Shown: positions 1 to 7,643 of the stretch, one piece after another
How the letters are laid out: every line of letters starts with the position of its first letter
How positions within the stretch are numbered: the stretch's first letter is position 1
DNA from: Streptomyces canus
GTDB taxonomy: Bacteria; Actinomycetota; Actinomycetes; Streptomycetales; Streptomycetaceae
Length of the DNA: 64,000 nt
Assembly: GCF_001514145.1 (NCBI RefSeq)
Contig: NZ_KQ948669.1
Coordinates: 1-64,000, forward strand
Reading direction: 5' to 3'
Position numbers and translations under genes: made by a program
Notes under the pieces: generated by a model
The model's database searches: none
The model's input: only the letters and a program-made list of their open reading frames with translations
Told to the model about the DNA's origin: nothing

Positions 1-64
1 AGAACACCGGCTCGCCCTGGAAGCCACAACGGCCCCCCGGAGCTGACCACTGGTTCGAGCGCGT

Positions 65-592
65 TCAGCCCGCCACGAAGCGCACCTGGTCCACCGTCGC
101 CACCGTGCCCAGGCGCGGGAAGTCGAGCCGTGCCGAGGCCTCGTGCTCGGCGGCGGTGAAGGCGGCCATGGCGTCCTCCACGAAGACGAGGTCGTAGCCG
201 AGGTCGAGGGCGGCGCGGGCGGTGGACTCGACGCCGAGGTTGGTGGCGATCCCGCCGAACACCAGCGTGGTGACGCCGAGTTCACGAAGGCGCGGGTCCA
301 GGTCCGTGCCCTAGAAGGCGCCGATGGTCCGCTTCACGATCTCGATGTCGCCGTGCCGGGCGAGGCCGGGCACCAGCCCGCTGCCGGGTGGCTGATCGGC
401 GACTCCGGGCCGCTCGACGCGCACGAGCACGACGGGTGCGCCGGCGCTGCGGAAGGCGGTCGCCAGCTTCTCGGCGGCGGCGAGGACTTCGGTGCCTTTG
501 CGGGGTTCCAGGGGCAGCGCCACGATCCGGTCCATCAGATCGACGAGTACGAGGGCGCTGCGCGCGGCATCGAGCGCTAGGGGTCCAGTCAT
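65..592 (-). pseudogene. Isochorismatase-like hydrolase interrupted by an in-frame TAG
   Basis: One reading frame runs through the whole interval (175 sense codons plus stop) but has a TAG at 313-311, right after a VKRTIGAF stretch. The upstream part carries the family's first Asp (LVLVDLMDR) and the Lys (VKRT). The downstream part continues without frame change as GTDLDPRLRELGV then TNLGVESTAR. The codon before GTDLD is an aromatic residue in many relatives, so TAC to TAG is the simplest lesion. The position that is the catalytic Cys in true isochorismatases is Gly (TNLGVES), as in a non-canonical subgroup, so even an intact protein might not be a classical cysteine hydrolase. It follows marR by 19 bp and is probably co-transcribed with it. 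Alternatives are a sequencing error, or stop-codon readthrough. Confidence 0.8.
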
Positions 593-612
593 GACGGAAC
601 GTTATCCGTCAT
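591..612. promoter_or_regulatory. Perfect hairpin over the start of the interrupted hydrolase gene
   Basis: ATGACGGA (591-598) and TCCGTCAT (605-612) are perfect inverted arms around a 6-nt loop. The arms contain the ATG of the hydrolase gene and touch the stop codon of marR. In the mRNA the start codon would be paired, and I see no good Shine-Dalgarno sequence here. It could limit translation of the second gene, act as a weak terminator, or be a protein-binding palindrome; the sequence does not decide. Confidence 0.45.
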
Positions 613-1049
613 CAGCCCTGCGTACCGGAGATCCGGATCAACAGGCTCATGAACTGGGCCCGTTCGGCCGCCGAGAGGGGGGCCAGCAGCTCGTCGTTGG
701 CCTCCCGGGCCACCTTCTCGCAGCGTTTCAGCAGCCGTGCCCCCTCGTCCGTGAGGGACACCGCGTTCTTGCGGCGGTCGGTGGGGTCCGGTTCGCGCAG
801 GACGAGACCTGCGGACTGGAGGTCGTTCAGGATGCCGACCAGGTCCTTGGGGTCGAGCCGCACCCCGCGGCCGAGGTCGGCCTGAGCGACGGGGGCGAGG
901 TCACGGACGGCGGAGAGCACCACGTGGTGCCACATCTTCATGCCCTCGGCGGCGAGCGCCTCGGCCACCAGAGCCCGGCCGCGGGCGGCGGCGCGGCCGA
1001 GGAGCCAGCTGGGGAGGGAGCGGATCGCGGGCAGGGATGCTTCGGCCAT
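612..1049 (-). CDS. MarR family transcriptional regulator
   Basis: A 145-aa protein, the usual MarR length. It has a winged helix-turn-helix centre, with DLGRGVRLDPKDLVGILNDL as the recognition region and EPDPTDRRKNAVSLTDEG as the wing; D-x-R-x-x-x-V-x-L-T-x-x-G is the MarR hallmark. MarR proteins are dimeric repressors or activators that respond to phenolics, oxidants or metabolites. The gene is divergent from an oxidoreductase gene, and the 89-bp gap holds a long palindrome with two TTGG-N5-CCAA elements, so autoregulation plus control of the oxidoreductase is the likely arrangement. The interrupted isochorismatase-like gene lies 19 bp downstream. Confidence 0.9.
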   Translation of the reverse strand: MAEASLPAIRSLPSWLLGRAAARGRALVAEALAAEGMKMWHHVVLSAVRDLAPVAQADLGRGVRLDPKDLVGILNDLQSAGLVLREPDPTDRRKNAVSLTDEGARLLKRCEKVAREANDELLAPLSAAERAQFMSLLIRISGTQG

Positions 1050-1067
1050 GGGGCCAGCCTAGCCACT

Positions 1068-1120
1068 ATTCATTGGACTTCCCAACGATCGTCCACTTAT
1101 CGTTGGGGCAACCAATGAAT
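1068..1120. promoter_or_regulatory. Double MarR-type operator in the divergent promoter
   Basis: Two 22-nt arms (1068-1089 and 1099-1120) are inverted copies: ATTCATTGG...CCCAACGAT against ATCGTTGGG...CCAATGAAT, with 18 of 22 positions matching. Each arm contains its own TTGG-N5-CCAA palindrome (1073-1085 and 1103-1115), centred 30 bp apart, about three helical turns. This suits two MarR dimers on the same DNA face, controlling marR on one side and the oxidoreductase gene on the other. Confidence 0.75.
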
Positions 1121-1138
1121 TCACGGGAGGTCCGGTCG

Positions 1139-2056
1139 ATGCGTCGCGTCCGTTACGGGTCCACGGGTGGCCCGCTGTTCTTGGAGGAGGCGCCCGTCCC
1201 CGAGCCGGGCCCCGGCGAGCTCCTCGTGCGCTGCGAGGCGGTGGGTGTCACCCTCCCCGTCGTCCGCAAGGTCACCGAGGCCGCGGAGCCGGTGCCGCTC
1301 GGGGGCGAGCTCGCCGGTGCGGTGGTGACCGTCGGCGCCGGGGTCACCCGCTTCCGACCCGGTGAACGCGTCACGGGCCTGTGCTTCGGCCACGGTTACG
1401 CCGACTTCGCACTGCTGCACGAGGCCATGGCCTCCCCGATCCCCGACGGAGCCTCGGCGACCGACGCGGTCGCGCTGGTCCGCAGCGGGCTGGTCGCGCT
1501 CGGCGCGCTGGAGGCGGCACACCCCGAGCCGGGAGAGACGGCGCTGATCACGGCGGCGGCGAGCGGGGTCGGCCACCTCGCCGTGCAGCTCGCGCGGACC
1601 CGCGGCGCCTCCCGTGTCGTGGGCGCCGTCTCCGACCCGGCCAAGACGGACTTCGTGCGCTCACTCGGCGCCGACGCCACCACCCTGTACACGGACGGCA
1701 GTTGGGGAGACTCCGTCGACTACGTCCTCGACGCGGTCGGCGGCGAGCTGCTCACTCCGGCGCTCGCCGCCCTGGCCCCGGGCGGGCGGCTGGTGGCGTA
1801 CAGCTCGGGCGGCGGGACGATCCAGGCGTATGACCTCCTCGTCGGCGCCAAGTCCGTGACGGGCCTCCAGATGGCGCGGATCGCCCGTGAGCGGCCGGAG
1901 TTGTACGAGCGGTGGCGGCGGGAGCTGTGGCGGATGTTCCTGGACGGCGACCTGCGGCCCGTCGTGCACGGGGAGTTCGCCCTGGAGGACGCGGCGAAGG
2001 CGCACGAGGTGATCGAGTCGCGGCGCAACCTCGGAAAAGTCGTACTCCATCCGTGA
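1139..2056 (+). CDS. Zinc-independent alcohol dehydrogenase / quinone oxidoreductase (MDR superfamily)
   Basis: A 305-aa NADPH-dependent medium-chain reductase. The N-terminal GroES-like part has GELLVRCEAVGV and GGELAGAVVTVG; the nucleotide-binding part has AAASGVGHLAVQLAR around residues 140-155. There is no cysteine-rich structural-zinc loop, which places it in the quinone reductase (QOR) branch. The start chosen is ATG 1139 because GGGAGG lies 8 bp upstream; longer versions would run into the operator. Substrates in this family are quinones or enones, so a MarR-controlled detoxification role is a reasonable inference. Confidence 0.88.
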   Translation: MRRVRYGSTGGPLFLEEAPVPEPGPGELLVRCEAVGVTLPVVRKVTEAAEPVPLGGELAGAVVTVGAGVTRFRPGERVTGLCFGHGYADFALLHEAMASPIPDGASATDAVALVRSGLVALGALEAAHPEPGETALITAAASGVGHLAVQLARTRGASRVVGAVSDPAKTDFVRSLGADATTLYTDGSWGDSVDYVLDAVGGELLTPALAALAPGGRLVAYSSGGGTIQAYDLLVGAKSVTGLQMARIARERPELYERWRRELWRMFLDGDLRPVVHGEFALEDAAKAHEVIESRRNLGKVVLHP

Positions 2057-2130
2057 CGGGACACGCGCACGGTTCTTGTGGGGCGCGGGGTGCGGAACTA
2101 CCGTCCGTGACCTGAAGGTCATATTTCCGG

Positions 2131-4062
2131 ATGTACGACAATGAAAGGGCGGATTCGCCCGTGCCGTCGAGTCGCGCAGGTCCGAGATCCTTTCTGACCG
2201 CCGTGTCCACCGTCGCCGCGCTGGTCGCCCTGCCGAGCCCCGCTCAGGCCCAACCTCCGTCCGCCGCGCCGGGGTTCGAGCAGCAGATTCTCTTCAGGGC
2301 GGACCGGGACCCCGGTTACGCCTGCTTCCGCATCCCGGCGATCGTCCGGACCACCGGCGGCACCCTTCTCGCGTTCGCCGAGGGCCGGGTCCTCGACTGC
2401 GGAGACGCCGGAGACATCGACATCGTCCTCAAGCGCTCCACGGACGGCGGCCGTACCTGGGGTCCTCTCCAGGTGGTCAGCGAGGGCGCGGGCGCCACCC
2501 ACGGCAACCCGGCCCCGGTCGTGGACCGCGCAACGGGCCGGGTCCTGCTGGCCGAGACGTACAACACGGGCCGTACGGACAGCGGGAATTGCCGGGTGCC
2601 CTGCGACCGCGTCCCGCACCTCCAGTACAGCGACGACGACGGCCTCACCTGGTCCGCGCCCCGCGACCTGAGCGCGGAGATCCTGCCCCCGCGGTGGAAC
2701 TCCTGGTTCGCCACGGGCCCCGTGCACGGCATCCAGCTCAGCCACGGACACCATGCCGGGCGGCTGGTGTTCGGGGTCAACGCCGAGACGTGGGACGGCG
2801 AGCGCAGCGAGATGGGGGTCCCCCCGGCCGGAGGCTGGGGGAGGGTCACCGCCGGTCACGCGGCGCTCGTCGTGAGCGACGACGGCGGCGAGCACTGGAG
2901 GGTCGGCGCCACCGATTCCTGGCCGGTCGCCGCCGACGGCACCTTCCGGCAGAAGCCCTCCGAGGTGACGCTCACCGAGCGCACCGACGGCTCCCTCCTC
3001 GTCAGTGCCCGCGAACAGGACGGCAGCGACCTCGGCCACCGCACCCAGGCCGTCAGCCTCGACGGCGGTGACAGCTTCGGCTCGCCGTTCCGGGCTCTCC
3101 CGGACCTGTACGCACCGCAGGTGCAGTGCGCCACCCTCGACCTCGGCGAGCGCATCCTGCTGTCCTGCCCTGGGGACCCCGACCGCCGCCGCACGATGAT
3201 GATCCGCTCCTCCTACGACGGCGGGCGCACCTGGGACACCGTCGACCGCGGCACGGTCGTCACCACGGACTGGTCCGGCTACTCCGACCTGGCACACGCC
3301 GACGAGGGCACGGTGGGCCTGCTGTACGAGGGCGGGGCGGTCGACGCGCGCGACGAGATCCGCTTCGTCCGCTTCACCGCGGACCGGCTGGCCCCGCGCC
3401 GCGGCCCCGACCCGACCACCGCCGACCTCGCTCCCCTCGCCCCGCGCGCGGCGGTGCTCGGCGGCGCCCGCGAGACGGCCGGGGTCATCGGCGGCGCCCT
3501 GGAGTTCGACGGCGCCGACGACGCCGTACACCTGCCCTATCGCGAGGAACTCCCGCTCGGCACGAAGGACTTCACCGCGTCCCTGTGGTTCCGGTACAGG
3601 GCCACGACCGGGGAGCAGCCGCTGCTGTGGATGGGCGGTGTGGGCACGGGGCAGCCGCAGGTCTGGCTGCGCGGGGAGCCCGCGAGCGGCCGGGTGCGTG
3701 GGCTGATCACCGTGCGGGCGGGCGCGAGGACCGTACGGACGGCGTGGGTGAGCACGAGCGGCGCGTACAACGACGGGCGGTGGCATCATCTGGCCCTGCG
3801 CCGCGGCGGCGGGCGGCTCACGCTCGTCGTCGACGGTACGGCGATCGGTACACCTGACGTGCCCGGCTCGGTCAGCCGCAACTCGCCGTTCGGCGTGCAC
3901 GTCGGGCAGCGCGTGGACGGCCGGGCCCACTTCACCGGCGCCATCGACGATGTCCGGGTCTGGGACCGGGCCCTGACCGACGAGGAGATCACCGGCCCGG
4001 ACGCCGCCGCCGGGGGCACGGTCCTGTGGCTGCCCATGGACCAGGTGAGCGACAGCCGCTAA
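2131..4062 (+). CDS. Secreted exo-alpha-sialidase (GH33-like) with C-terminal LamG domain
   Basis: A 643-aa secreted protein. A signal peptide (hydrophobic LTAVSTVAALVAL, AQA cleavage site near residue 40) leads into a six-bladed propeller with the FRIP motif (66-69) and Asp boxes: STDGGRTW (103-110), SDDDGLTW, SDDGGEHW and SSYDGGRTW. WSGYSDL followed by GLLYEGG matches the tyrosine nucleophile and its Glu partner in sialidases. From about residue 440 there is a concanavalin-like LamG domain (FTASLWFRYR, WHHLALRR, IDDVRVWDRALTDEEI). It releases terminal sialic acids from glycoconjugates, and the LamG part probably binds carbohydrate. The following gene starts 11 bp downstream. The start is uncertain because no strong ribosome binding site is visible. 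Confidence 0.88.
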   Translation: MYDNERADSPVPSSRAGPRSFLTAVSTVAALVALPSPAQAQPPSAAPGFEQQILFRADRDPGYACFRIPAIVRTTGGTLLAFAEGRVLDCGDAGDIDIVLKRSTDGGRTWGPLQVVSEGAGATHGNPAPVVDRATGRVLLAETYNTGRTDSGNCRVPCDRVPHLQYSDDDGLTWSAPRDLSAEILPPRWNSWFATGPVHGIQLSHGHHAGRLVFGVNAETWDGERSEMGVPPAGGWGRVTAGHAALVVSDDGGEHWRVGATDSWPVAADGTFRQKPSEVTLTERTDGSLLVSAREQDGSDLGHRTQAVSLDGGDSFGSPFRALPDLYAPQVQCATLDLGERILLSCPGDPDRRRTMMIRSSYDGGRTWDTVDRGTVVTTDWSGYSDLAHADEGTVGLLYEGGAVDARDEIRFVRFTADRLAPRRGPDPTTADLAPLAPRAAVLGGARETAGVIGGALEFDGADDAVHLPYREELPLGTKDFTASLWFRYRATTGEQPLLWMGGVGTGQPQVWLRGEPASGRVRGLITVRAGARTVRTAWVSTSGAYNDGRWHHLALRRGGGRLTLVVDGTAIGTPDVPGSVSRNSPFGVHVGQRVDGRAHFTGAIDDVRVWDRALTDEEITGPDAAAGGTVLWLPMDQVSDSR

Positions 4063-4073
4063 CGTCGCGAACC

Positions 4074-5300
4074 GTGCCCGAGGACCCACGAGCACGACAG
4101 CGAACGGGCACCGGCGTCGGTCTGCTGCTGGCGCTGGTGCTCGGAGCCGTGCTGATCACCGCTCTTCCCGACGGCGGCGGGCGGGACGCCGGCGACTGCA
4201 CTCCGCGCACCGTCGGCTCCTGGTCGGCGGACGACCAACTCACCGCCGAGTTCGCCCGGTACGGCGACGACGCCGGCCGCGGCGACGACTGGACCGGCGG
4301 TGACGGCACCCACTCGGTGCGGCTGCCCGACGGACGGCTGCTGTGGCTGTTCTCCGACACCTACCTCGGCCAGGTGTACGGCCCGCCCAACCCGTTCGGC
4401 GAGTCGCACGCCTGGCGCGACACCACCGCTCCCCTCGTGCGCAACTCGGCGGTGCTGATGCGCGACGGCCGCCTGGAGACCACGCTCCCGGCGCCCCTGT
4501 TCCCGGACCCCGGTCCGAACCAGTGGCGCTGGCCGGTCGCGGCCCGCGTCGAACCCCGCTCCCCCGGCTCGGACGAACAGGTCGTCCGGGTACTGCTGTG
4601 GGTGCGCACGGCCGGCCAGTACCCCTGGATCTACGGTGTCCCGACCGCCACCGAGGTCGCCACGCTCTCGCTGCCCGACCTGCGTGTCGAGTCGATCACG
4701 AAGGTCCTCGACGAGCAGCGGGTCAAGGACCCGTCCCGGCGGGTGCTGTTCGGCACGACGCTGGTCGAGGACGGCGAGTGGACGTACGTCTTCGGGGGCG
4801 ACGACGGCCAGGCCGCGTCCCGTTCCGCGTCGTCGGCGTATGTCGCCCGGGCGCCGGAGGGCGCGCTCGCGGAGCCGGGCGCCTGGGAGTACTGGGACGG
4901 CTCGGCCTGGACGACCGGCGCCCGCCCGCGTCCGGTGCTCGGGGACGGACGGCGCACCGGGGTGGGCAGCGCCTTCTCCGTCGTACGGCAGGACGGGACG
5001 TACGTGCTGTTCACCATGGCCGCCGGGACGAAGGGGCTCGCCGCCGTGACCTCGTACTGGGCCTGCTCGCCCACCGGGCCGTGGCACGGTCCCCAGAAGG
5101 ACTTCACGCCGCCCCTGCCCGCGGGCCAGGTCGCCGCCTACAACCCGCAGGCGCACCTCGAACTCAGCGGCGGGGGACGGCTGGTGCTCAGCTACGACGT
5201 CAACTGGCTGGAGACGGGGGCCGCTTCGGCGCAGCTCAACCGGAACGTGGCGCTGTACCGACCGAGGTTCGTGACGCTGCGGCTGACCCCGGCGCGCTGA
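4074..5300 (+). CDS. Membrane-anchored or secreted DUF4185/DUF5005-like propeller protein
   Basis: A 408-aa protein starting at GTG 4074, 11 bp after the sialidase stop. One N-terminal hydrophobic segment (GVGLLLALVLGAVLITAL, about residues 14-31) is either an uncleaved signal or an anchor. The rest has propeller-like blades with GDGTHSVRLPDGRLLWLFSDT, WTYVFGGDD and GSAFSVVRQDGTYVLFT, which are features of DUF4185/DUF5005 proteins related to glycoside hydrolase propellers. The function is not established. Adjacency to the sialidase suggests an extracellular sugar-related role. Its 3' end overlaps the convergent transporter gene by 65 bp. Confidence 0.7.
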   Translation: MPEDPRARQRTGTGVGLLLALVLGAVLITALPDGGGRDAGDCTPRTVGSWSADDQLTAEFARYGDDAGRGDDWTGGDGTHSVRLPDGRLLWLFSDTYLGQVYGPPNPFGESHAWRDTTAPLVRNSAVLMRDGRLETTLPAPLFPDPGPNQWRWPVAARVEPRSPGSDEQVVRVLLWVRTAGQYPWIYGVPTATEVATLSLPDLRVESITKVLDEQRVKDPSRRVLFGTTLVEDGEWTYVFGGDDGQAASRSASSAYVARAPEGALAEPGAWEYWDGSAWTTGARPRPVLGDGRRTGVGSAFSVVRQDGTYVLFTMAAGTKGLAAVTSYWACSPTGPWHGPQKDFTPPLPAGQVAAYNPQAHLELSGGGRLVLSYDVNWLETGAASAQLNRNVALYRPRFVTLRLTPAR

Positions 5301-6285
5301 GCTCCGCGGTCTCCTCCGGGAGGGGGTCGTGCGAGCGGCGCTTGGCGATCACCGCGCAGACCATCAGCTGCATCTGGTGGAAGAGCATCAGCGGCAGCAC
5401 GGCGAGGGAGGCGTGCGCGCCGAACAGGACGCTGGCCATGGGGAGTCCGGAGGCGAGGGACTTCTTGGAGCCCGCGAACTGGATGGCGATGCGGTCCTCG
5501 CGGCCGAAGCGGAGCGCCTTGGAGCCGTACCAGGTCAGGGCGAGCATCAGGGCGAGCAGGACGCCTTCGACGATCAGCAGCCCGCCGAGCCTGAGCGGGC
5601 TCACCTGGTGCCAGATGCCCTGGACCATGCCCTCGCTGAACGCGGTGTAGACGACCAGCAGGATCGACCCGCGGTCGACGAGGCCGAGGACCTTCTTGTG
5701 CCGGGTGATGAACCCGCCGATCCAGCGGCGCGTCAACTGCCCCGCCAGGAACGGCACGAGCAGCTGGAGCACGATCTCCAGGAGCGAGTCGGCCGAGAAC
5801 CCCCCGCTGCTGCCGAGCAGGGCGGCCGCGAGGAGCGGCGTGATGACGATGCCCACCAGCGAGGAGAAGGAGCCGGCGCAGATCGCGGCGGGCACGTTTC
5901 CGCGGGCCATCGAGGTGAAGGCGATCGAGGACTGGATGGTGGAGGGGACCAGGGTGAGGAAGAGCAGGCCCTGGTAGAGCGGGTCCGTCAGGAAGACCGG
6001 GACGAGTCCGCGGGCGGCCAGGCCCAGCAGCGGGAAGATCACGAACGTACAGGCGAGGACGGTGACGTGCAGCCGCCAGTGCTTGAGCCCGTCCAGGGCC
6101 TCGCGGGTGGAGAGGCGGGCGCCGTAGAGGAAGAAGAGGAAGGCGATCGCCGCCGTGGAGGCTCCGGAGGCCACGTCCGCGGAGGTCCCGCGTGCCGGTA
6201 CGAGGGCCGCGAGGCCCACCGTGCCGAGCAACAGCAGGATGTACGGGTCGACCGGCATCCAGGCCGGCCACTTCAGGCGCTTCAC
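5236..6285 (-). CDS. Bile acid:sodium symporter family (SBF-like) transporter
   Basis: A 349-aa protein with about ten predicted membrane helices (for example PYILLLLGTVGLAALV, FLFFLYGARLST, LVGIVITPLLAAALLG, LLALMLALTWYG). GARLST and FAGSKKSLASGLPMA match the SBF-like/YfeH branch, whose members export or import organic anions by ion coupling. It starts at GTG 6285 with GTGGAG upstream. The gene is divergent from a LysR regulator, the usual arrangement for local control. A basic, poorly conserved cytoplasmic tail of about 35 residues closes the protein. The substrate cannot be told from sequence. Confidence 0.87.
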   Translation of the reverse strand: MKRLKWPAWMPVDPYILLLLGTVGLAALVPARGTSADVASGASTAAIAFLFFLYGARLSTREALDGLKHWRLHVTVLACTFVIFPLLGLAARGLVPVFLTDPLYQGLLFLTLVPSTIQSSIAFTSMARGNVPAAICAGSFSSLVGIVITPLLAAALLGSSGGFSADSLLEIVLQLLVPFLAGQLTRRWIGGFITRHKKVLGLVDRGSILLVVYTAFSEGMVQGIWHQVSPLRLGGLLIVEGVLLALMLALTWYGSKALRFGREDRIAIQFAGSKKSLASGLPMASVLFGAHASLAVLPLMLFHQMQLMVCAVIAKRRSHDPLPEETAELSAPGSAAASRTSVGTAPRSG

Positions 6286-6446
6286 GGTGCTCCACTTACT
6301 CGTGTTCGACGGCGGTGCATGGACACATGGTCATAACGGGTGCCCCTCAGGTCGGGGGGTCCCCCTCCATCGTCCCCTTTCACTCCTTGATCGGGAATCC
6401 GGCATACCACTCTGACTGTCATCACGTTCCGCGATAACCTGGCTTC

Positions 6447-7310
6447 ATGTACGACCCGTCGCAGCTGCGTACGTTCCTGGCGGTGGCGCAGACCCTGAGC
6501 TTCACGCAGGCCGCCCGGCGGCTGGGGCTGCGCCAGTCGACCGTGAGCCAGCATGTACGGCGGCTCGAGGACGCCACCGGGCGGCAGCTGTTCACCCGGG
6601 ACACCCACTCCGTGGAGCTGACGGAGGACGGCGAGGCGATGCTGGGATTCGCGCGCCGGATCCTGGAGGTGCACGACCAGGCCACGGCGTTCTTCACCGG
6701 CACGCGCCTGCGGGGGCGGCTGCGGTTCGGGGCGTCGGAGGACTTCGTGCTGACGCGGCTGCCGGAGATCCTCGAGGGCTTCCGGTACGACCATCCCGAG
6801 GTGGATCTGGAGCTGACGGTCGAGCTGTCGGGCACGCTGCACGAGCAGCTGGCCGCCGGGAAGCTGGACCTCGTGCTCGCCAAGCGGCGGCCGGAGGATC
6901 CCCGGGGTGAGCTGGTGTGGCACGACCGGCTGGTGTGGATCGGGGCGGAGCGGCTACGGCTGGACGCGGACCGGCCGGTGCCGCTGATCGTGTATCCGCC
7001 GCCGGGGATCACTCGGACACTGGCCCTCGAGGCACTGGAGCGGCAGGGACGCGAGTGGCGGATCGTGTGCACCAGCGGGAGCCTGAACGGGCTGATCGCG
7101 GCGGCGCGGGCCGGACTGGGTGTGATGGCGCACTCCCGGGGGCTGGTCCCGCCGGGGCTGGTGCGGATGCCGGACCGCTTCGGACTGCCCGAGCTCGGGC
7201 GGGTGGACTTCGTCCTGGTGCACGGTCGCCGGCGTACGGCCGCTCAGGGGGCGGCGGACGCGCTCGCCGCCGCGATTCTGGCGGGCGGGGACCGGTTGCA
7301 CCGGCGGTGA
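6447..7310 (+). CDS. LysR family transcriptional regulator
   Basis: A 287-aa protein. The N-terminal winged HTH (residues 1-60) has LRTFLAVAQTLSFTQAARRL then STVSQHVRRLE, the canonical LysR pattern. The effector domain (about 90-280) has LRFGASEDF, LVLAKRR and GLGVMAHSRGLVPP. LysR proteins activate divergent genes in response to small ligands, so the transporter gene at 6285-5236 is the likely target across the 161-bp gap. I did not find a convincing T-N11-A element there. A hairpin follows the stop codon. Confidence 0.92.
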   Translation: MYDPSQLRTFLAVAQTLSFTQAARRLGLRQSTVSQHVRRLEDATGRQLFTRDTHSVELTEDGEAMLGFARRILEVHDQATAFFTGTRLRGRLRFGASEDFVLTRLPEILEGFRYDHPEVDLELTVELSGTLHEQLAAGKLDLVLAKRRPEDPRGELVWHDRLVWIGAERLRLDADRPVPLIVYPPPGITRTLALEALERQGREWRIVCTSGSLNGLIAAARAGLGVMAHSRGLVPPGLVRMPDRFGLPELGRVDFVLVHGRRRTAAQGAADALAAAILAGGDRLHRR

Positions 7311-7311
7311 C

Positions 7312-7329
7312 GGGCGTGCCGACACGCCC
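7312..7329 (+). terminator. Rho-independent-type hairpin after the LysR gene
   Basis: GGGCGTG (7312-7318) and CACGCCC (7323-7329) form a perfect 7-bp GC-rich stem with a 4-nt loop two bases after the LysR stop. No U-tract follows, as is common for Streptomyces terminators. Confidence 0.55.
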
Positions 7330-7643
7330 CTGGGAGAAGTGACGAATTCCGGGTACGCGGCGCTGAGAGAAGCGAAAACGGCATCCCGTGAGTAACCGTT
7401 TCACCAAGGCCGCGAGCCGTCCTCGGCTCGTACAGATTCGGTGGAGATTACGGCCGGGAACCTTACTCAACCGTCAGTTTTCTGTCCGACCCTTCCCCAT
7501 GTGAGCGTATTTTCCCGTACTGACCAGGCCATACGTGAGCACCGCTCGGCTTCGGCCCCTCTCCCGCCGGATGTCTGGGTGGGGTAGCTTTCACGGCGCT
7601 GTGCGGAGCGTCACTGAGCGCCAGGGAGAGCGGGGAGCGGGGT
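7330..7643. other. Gene-free stretch before the acyl-CoA ligase gene
   Basis: About 314 bp with no supported gene. It contains a perfect hairpin, CGAGCCG (7413-7419) / CGGCTCG (7424-7430) with TCCT loop, inside a less GC-rich stretch (about 7440-7530) that is unusual for this genome and may hold promoters or a structured leader. TAGCTT at 7585-7590 could be a -10 element for the ligase gene, but no matching -35 is visible. I do not recognise a known riboswitch here. Confidence 0.4.

Noticed and set aside
2119..4095. A long open frame antisense to the sialidase gene
   Set aside because: High GC at third codon positions leaves long antisense frames open. The translation is Arg/Gly/Ala/Val-rich without domains, while the sense strand has FRIP and Asp-box motifs.
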